A DNA stretch of 64,000 bases, taken from the NCBI GenBank assembly GCA_041686855.1, contig JAWLDA010000008.1, positions 124,001 through 188,000 of the forward strand, in the 5' to 3' direction. This document shows positions 60,821 through 64,000 of the stretch, one piece after another (the stretch's first letter is position 1; each line of letters begins with the position of its first letter). The DNA is from JAWLDA01 sp041686855 (lineage in GTDB: Bacteria; Bacillota; Limnochordia; DTU080; RSA5). A program made the translations under genes and the position numbers. Below the pieces are notes generated by a model. It searched no databases, was not told the origin of the DNA, and saw only the letters and a program-made list of their open reading frames with translations.

Positions 60821-61300
60821 CTACGTTTGATGTACAAGCACTGAGAACTCAAGCCCGTCACTAGCACGCCGGAATCTCTGGGTTTCCTCGAAGGCCGCAC
60901 GTTTGCAAACCTTAAGAGCCCTTGTGTTGAAGGTGGCTACAGTAACTCGAAATGCATTCGGTCGAAACATCCTTTCTCCAAATGCAAGTCCCGCTTGCAG
61001 TATACTTAAGCCCAACCCTCGGCCTGTCAAATCCGGACGCAAACCGCCGCCCGTATCCAGCGCCTCCTCGGAATAATCGCCTCCAGGCACCTGGGCATCA
61101 TCTCCGAAGCACCGAAAAGCAATCAAATCTCCCTGATCGTCGGTAACCGAAAAGTAGTGATTGGATGGATCAACGAAGAAGCTTACTGCTTCCTCAAGAC
61201 TTTCAGAATCAATATTGTACATCGCATACGATTCGTCATATTGCCAGGTCATAAGCTGCCTGGCAAACTCCTCACTCATCGGCAAGAAAGTTACTCGCAT
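60821..61300 (-). CDS. GNAT family N-acetyltransferase (RimJ/RimL-like)
   Basis: A 159-residue acetyltransferase from ATG 61300. VTFLPMSEEFARQLMTWQYD and YYFSVTDDQG-type strand (NHYFSVTDDQGDLIAFRCFG) are the first half; GGLRPDLTGRGLGLSILQAG carries motif A (R-G-L-G), and FRVTVATFNTRALKVCKRAA motif B. It resembles small-molecule or ribosomal-protein acetyltransferases; substrate unknown. The frame upstream to 61450 is intergenic. The ribosome site is weak, so the start is less certain. Confidence 0.85.
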   Translation of the reverse strand: MRVTFLPMSEEFARQLMTWQYDESYAMYNIDSESLEEAVSFFVDPSNHYFSVTDDQGDLIAFRCFGDDAQVPGGDYSEEALDTGGGLRPDLTGRGLGLSILQAGLAFGERMFRPNAFRVTVATFNTRALKVCKRAAFEETQRFRRASDGLEFSVLVHQT

Positions 61301-61334
61301 TGGAGATTCACTTCGATCAACCTCAAGACAGTAT

Positions 61335-61832
61335 TTACAATAGCCGGCACATCCATATGCTTGGGATGTATACACTGAAACCGACCTTCTCATAGGCACG
61401 GCGCGCCGGAGCGTGACTCGGATCACCTCCGGTCGCCACCGTAGCGGCACGCATGCCGGCCTCTTTCATCCATGTCAGGGCGTAATCATACATCGCCGTG
61501 CCGATACCCTTCCCGGAGTAGTCGGGGTGCACGGCATTGAGTCCGATCTCACCCACTCTCGTCTCCTCCGCCAGCCGGACGGACACGAATCCAACGACCA
61601 TACTCTTGAGTTCCGCGACGTAGACCTCCCAGTCGGAATCATCATCAAGGAGCCCCGCCAACAGGTCTGCCTGCTGCTTGTCCTCACGTGCCTGGACCAA
61701 TTCGTAGAGCTCGTCTCCGAGGATAGAGCGAAACGAAGCGAATACAGGAGCGAAGGCAGCTTTACGGATCTCCTCGAGGCTTGAACCGTCCCCTGCAGTG
61801 GCTGATCGTATCTCCGGGATCAAACGCGACAT
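61335..61832 (-). CDS. GNAT family N-acetyltransferase
   Basis: A complete 165-residue acetyltransferase. ATG 61832 has GGAGGTG 6 nt upstream. IRSATAGDGSSLEEIRKAAF, WEVYVAELKSMVVGFVSVRL, GLNAVHPDYSGKGIGTAMYD (motif A, GKGIG) and ARRAYEKVGFSVYIPSIWMC show all GNAT motifs; the VGFSVxIPSxW ending is shared by a common subgroup. Substrate unknown. The gene at 60821 follows 34 bp downstream on the same strand. Confidence 0.9.
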   Translation of the reverse strand: MSRLIPEIRSATAGDGSSLEEIRKAAFAPVFASFRSILGDELYELVQAREDKQQADLLAGLLDDDSDWEVYVAELKSMVVGFVSVRLAEETRVGEIGLNAVHPDYSGKGIGTAMYDYALTWMKEAGMRAATVATGGDPSHAPARRAYEKVGFSVYIPSIWMCRLL

Positions 61833-62056
61833 GCATGCACCTCCGATTGATCTCTAGCCGGACGCTTCGCAAGGATCGAAAAAGCCAGCGGGAAGCTAGG
61901 ACGCCCTGGCGGAAATCTCCAGCGCCTTAGCGGTGCTTCAATCATATAAACTAGGTCGAATTGCCGTCCCAATAGGCGATCAGCTTCACCCGCCCATGAG
62001 TCATGCTCCTTTCGGTCTCACAGCACCGCGCATGAACGATGGCAGTCGTCGAACCT
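61833..62056. other. Gene-free stretch with possible coding remnant
   Basis: These 224 bp hold no complete gene or attC. On the minus strand a short frame around 61900-61960 reads FDLVYMIEAPLRRWRFPPGR, which looks protein-like and may be the tail of a lost cassette gene, but I cannot name a family. Confidence 0.3.
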
Positions 62057-62761
62057 TTACTCAAGCTCCACACCCGTTCTTACGAGATGCTTCGCTCCCT
62101 CTCGAAAGCTGAGCCCGGAAAGATCCTCTCGATGTGCTAACAAGAAATCCCGGACCGATTCGGGGGCCGACTTGCTGTATTCCCGCAGGGCCCATCCGAT
62201 TGCCTTGCGGATGAAAAACTCCTTCTCGCCGGCGCAACATAGGCAGTAGTCATAGAGTCGGCTCTCATTCGTTCGTTGCTTGTGCCGGTTTTGGGCCAGG
62301 ATAGCCGTCCGTCGTATCCACACATCCGCATCTTCGATCCACCGGTCCAAAACCGGCCAAACATCTCCGGGATGATTGAGCAGCACCGAACCCACGAGGT
62401 GGGTCGCCGTAAAATCGACCAGGTCCCACCACGCCCCTTCCCGGATGAGCCGCTCAAAAAGGGGCATGGCGTCCGGCATCATCATGTCCGGATGCTGAAA
62501 GGCAATGGCAAGCGCCAAGTACTTTCCTTCCCGGTGCGGCAGCGTCCATAGGGCGAGGACGCCGGATGCGTACTCTTCGAAGCTACTGGGGCGAAATCTC
62601 CTTTTGACCTCTCTTTCAACTTTCATCCGGCCCGGTCTTTGGACACCGTAAAAAGGCATGTCCGTCTTCATGTACGCCGCCATTTGTCCGGCCTTCTCCG
62701 GATCGGCGAGTTGGGAGAGACGGTCACGTACGTACTCAGCGAGCTCGTCGACATCCTTCAT
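62057..62761 (-). CDS. DNA alkylation repair enzyme (AlkD-like, HEAT-like repeats)
   Basis: A 234-residue all-helical protein. ATG 62761 has GGGGAG 7-9 nt upstream. MAAYMKTDMPFYGVQRPGRM is the hallmark AlkD N-terminal motif; WWDLVDFTATHLVGSVLLNH, DVWIRRTAILAQNRHKQRT and FFIRKAIGWALREYSKSAPE are the HEAT-like helices that hold the catalytic Asp/Trp/Arg region. AlkD excises N3- and N7-alkylpurines without base flipping. Length is normal and key residues are present. Confidence 0.93.
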   Translation of the reverse strand: MKDVDELAEYVRDRLSQLADPEKAGQMAAYMKTDMPFYGVQRPGRMKVEREVKRRFRPSSFEEYASGVLALWTLPHREGKYLALAIAFQHPDMMMPDAMPLFERLIREGAWWDLVDFTATHLVGSVLLNHPGDVWPVLDRWIEDADVWIRRTAILAQNRHKQRTNESRLYDYCLCCAGEKEFFIRKAIGWALREYSKSAPESVRDFLLAHREDLSGLSFREGAKHLVRTGVELE

Positions 62762-62827
62762 GACGTTACTCTCCCCTAGTTTTGTCATTGACCACATCGT
62801 TATTCAAGAGGATGATCCCGCCTTTCT

Positions 62828-62956
62828 TTACGTGCGCTGACCGGTCAAAGCCAAGTTTTTCCTCATCGCCTGAGTCGAGATCCAATCGATCTGGTCATTG
62901 GGGCCCGAAATAAAACCGTCCAAACTACACGCAACTTGATACCTGACTCGTCTCAT
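62828..62956 (-). pseudogene. RibD/dihydrofolate reductase-like protein, N-terminal fragment
   Basis: ATG 62956 has GAGGTG close upstream. The 42-codon frame begins MRRVRYQVACSLDGFISGPN, then DQIDWI, the first strand and substrate loop of RibD C-terminal/DHFR-like reductases (about 180 residues when whole). After that the sequence is unrelated and stops at 62828. A cassette-internal deletion is the simplest explanation. Confidence 0.65.
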
Positions 62957-63069
62957 CTCACACCTCATAAAAATCGGCTATGGGTTCGCAAACCACCGGT
63001 TAGTGGAAGACATCTTGGTGACGTCGCAATTTCCCAAACGTATGTACCGGACCAAGGCGGGGACTTCGG

Positions 63070-63306
63070 CTACACTTCAAACACCCCTAGGACGCCGAGC
63101 ACGGCGATCATTCCACCCAGGATACCGAGCCACGCCAGATGTTTGAGGTGCTCATTCTTATAGCGAAAGGCCGAGAAGTAAGAGAAGAAGGTAAAGAAGA
63201 ACAGCATCCAGGGATTATCCAGAGCGAAGGCTTGGAAACCCAAGAAACCCAGAAAACCAAGGAATCCTAGGTACCACTGGTCAGATCCTCCGTGGTTGGT
63301 AGTCAT
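63070..63306 (-). CDS. DUF3796-like small membrane protein
   Basis: A 78-residue protein with a repeated LGFLGFLGFLGFQAF turn, then NPWMLFFFTFFSYFSAF and a C-terminal helix (AWLGILGGMIAVLGVLGVF). The combination matches DUF3796 membrane proteins of Bacillota, which often neighbour an XRE regulator; none is present here. It is the gene immediately left of attC site F, so it is the start of another cassette. Confidence 0.75.
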   Translation of the reverse strand: MTTNHGGSDQWYLGFLGFLGFLGFQAFALDNPWMLFFFTFFSYFSAFRYKNEHLKHLAWLGILGGMIAVLGVLGVFEV

Positions 63307-63416
63307 GGCTGATGGCCCCTTTCGGCATTACATGGAGCGACGATTTCTAACGTGTTCACACCAGTCCTTCCACGCCGACTACATTACCAAGCAGATGCAA
63401 ACCTCAATAAAAACCA

Positions 63417-63496
63417 TGTCAACGGTTGAGCGGCGGATCCCATGTTACAGCGGAGGGAGCCTCTATCACAGCGTCCGCTCGAAACGCTTGTTAGAT
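63417..63496 (-). repeat. attC recombination site F (complete, shortened left arm)
   Basis: TGTCAAC (63417-63423) and GTTAGAT (63490-63496) bound the site. The right arm GTCCGCTCGAAACGC is identical to that of site D, and TTGAGCGGCGG in the left arm matches site A after an apparent deletion of about 8 nt. It lies 6 bp past the stop of the gene at 63503. It shows that the array reaches the right edge of the window. Confidence 0.78.
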
Positions 63497-63502
63497 CCTG
63501 AT

Positions 63503-64000
63503 TTAATCCAAGCCGAAACGGATCTTTAAGCGCTCGACTGTGTGATTCCACTTTGGAGCACGTGGACGCGCTACAGAGTTTTGGTTCCCAAAGAACCCTT
63601 TTTCCCGAATCGCGTCTGATGGATCGACCGTATGCAGCCAATTCACGCCCACCAGATAGTCCGCTGTGTCAGGATCCTCAGCTGCTCGTCGTAAAGTCGC
63701 TGCAATGTCTGAGACTTCAATAAGCAATACTTCCTTTCCACTATCATCCCTGACGGTGAAATCATCGACGGGCTGCATTGTACGGCAAACGATACCCACT
63801 CCAACATATCCGGAACCGGGTACGTTTACCCAAATCCGCGCTTCGGGCTGGAGCATCTCGAGCGTCCTGGAGTACCATGACCCACCGCCAGCGACCACGT
63901 ACCCTCGCTTTAGTCCATCCTGGACTACTCTATTGTCGTACCCGAACGAAACATAGTATTCTCCGTTCCACTCCCCACCTGACGAGTCATCTCCGGGTCC
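63503..64000 (-). CDS. Partial gene, C-terminal domain of unrecognised protein
   Basis: An open frame of 166 codons continues past the window edge. It contains EWNGEYYVSFGYDN, RGYVVAGGGSWYSRTLEMLQ and RIWVNVPGSGYVGVGIVCR, followed by a C-terminal region ending FFGNQNSVARPRAPKWNHTV. The GYVGVG strand with preceding aromatic residues resembles a PUA/EVE-like or similar beta-barrel nucleic-acid domain found at the end of some nuclease-like proteins; this is a guess. It is followed by attC site F, so it is a cassette gene. Confidence 0.6.
   Translation of the reverse strand, partial: GPGDDSSGGEWNGEYYVSFGYDNRVVQDGLKRGYVVAGGGSWYSRTLEMLQPEARIWVNVPGSGYVGVGIVCRTMQPVDDFTVRDDSGKEVLLIEVSDIAATLRRAAEDPDTADYLVGVNWLHTVDPSDAIREKGFFGNQNSVARPRAPKWNHTVERLKIRFGLD

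Larger units (their letters stand above)
39646..64000 (-). mobile_element. Chromosomal integron cassette array (eroded)
   Basis: This stretch carries almost exclusively minus-strand, promoter-poor small genes separated by related 80-90 bp imperfect palindromes. Their ends are RYYYAAC and GTTRRRY and their inner arms are GCGTATCAGC and CGCTGGATACGC (attC sites). Complete copies lie at 42299, 43042, 43595, 45210, 45849 and 63417; partial copies at 40328, 41125, 52854, 57386 and 59580. On the minus strand each gene runs into its attC, the normal cassette order. An integrase C-terminal remnant lies at 46324-46449. The left limit is the point where a plus-strand gene is interrupted; the right limit is beyond the window. 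Confidence 0.8.

Noticed and set aside
61860..61890. GCCGGACGCTTCGC as a possible attC arm
   Set aside because: It shares only GGA and CGCTT with the attC right arm and lacks the GTTAGG end; too weak to call.
1..64000. CRISPR arrays, tRNA, rRNA, insertion sequences
   Set aside because: No regularly spaced short direct repeats, no cloverleaf-like or rRNA-like sequence and no transposase were found. The palindromes in 40-64 kb are attC sites, with unequal spacing and genes between them.

Overview
The window looks like chromosomal DNA of a spore-forming but diderm member of the Bacillota. It opens with the 3' end of a GerC-type spore germination gene. Genes carry strong GGAGG ribosome binding sites and use TTG and GTG starts freely. 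The same segment encodes a two-partner secretion pair: an outer-membrane POTRA/beta-barrel transporter and a 6370-residue filamentous adhesin, which make sense only with an outer membrane. The adjacent ABC solute-binding protein has an ordinary signal peptide and no lipobox, which also fits a periplasm. A lineage such as Limnochordia or Negativicutes is an inference; no rRNA or other marker gene is present.

Layout. 1-7.4 kb: germination operon end, MscS channel, a DmeF-like metal exporter, two unassigned membrane/secreted proteins, a ZIP metal importer and TpsB. 7.4-26.6 kb: the giant TpsA adhesin on the minus strand, with its own consensus promoter and two long internal repeat arrays. 26.7-29.1 kb: uracil/xanthine permease and an EamA transporter. 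29.4-34 kb: a small carbohydrate locus (LacI regulator, solute-binding protein, Gfo/Idh dehydrogenase, glycerophosphodiesterase). At 34.8 kb a LysR gene and a methyltransferase gene, both missing their 5' ends, abut head to head. 35.4-39.4 kb: NDH-2-like oxidoreductase and two tandem CNNM/HlyC proteins.

From about 39.6 kb to the right edge the character changes. Almost every gene is on the minus strand, small, single and of accessory type: VOC, GNAT, toxin-antitoxin, PIN, NTF2, isochorismatase, APH-like, GrpB, hydrolases, MarR/DJ-1. Between them lie six complete and at least five partial copies of an 80-90 bp imperfect palindrome with RYYYAAC and GTTRRRY ends. These are integron attC sites. 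A 41-codon remnant with the sequence signature of an integron integrase C-terminus lies at 46.3 kb. I read the region as a large, eroding chromosomal integron cassette array. Many cassettes are broken by frameshifts, internal stops, truncations or fusions, and I describe these remnants individually.

The two most noteworthy systems are the giant LktA-like two-partner secretion adhesin in an apparent endospore former and the decaying integron array with its integrase fossil.
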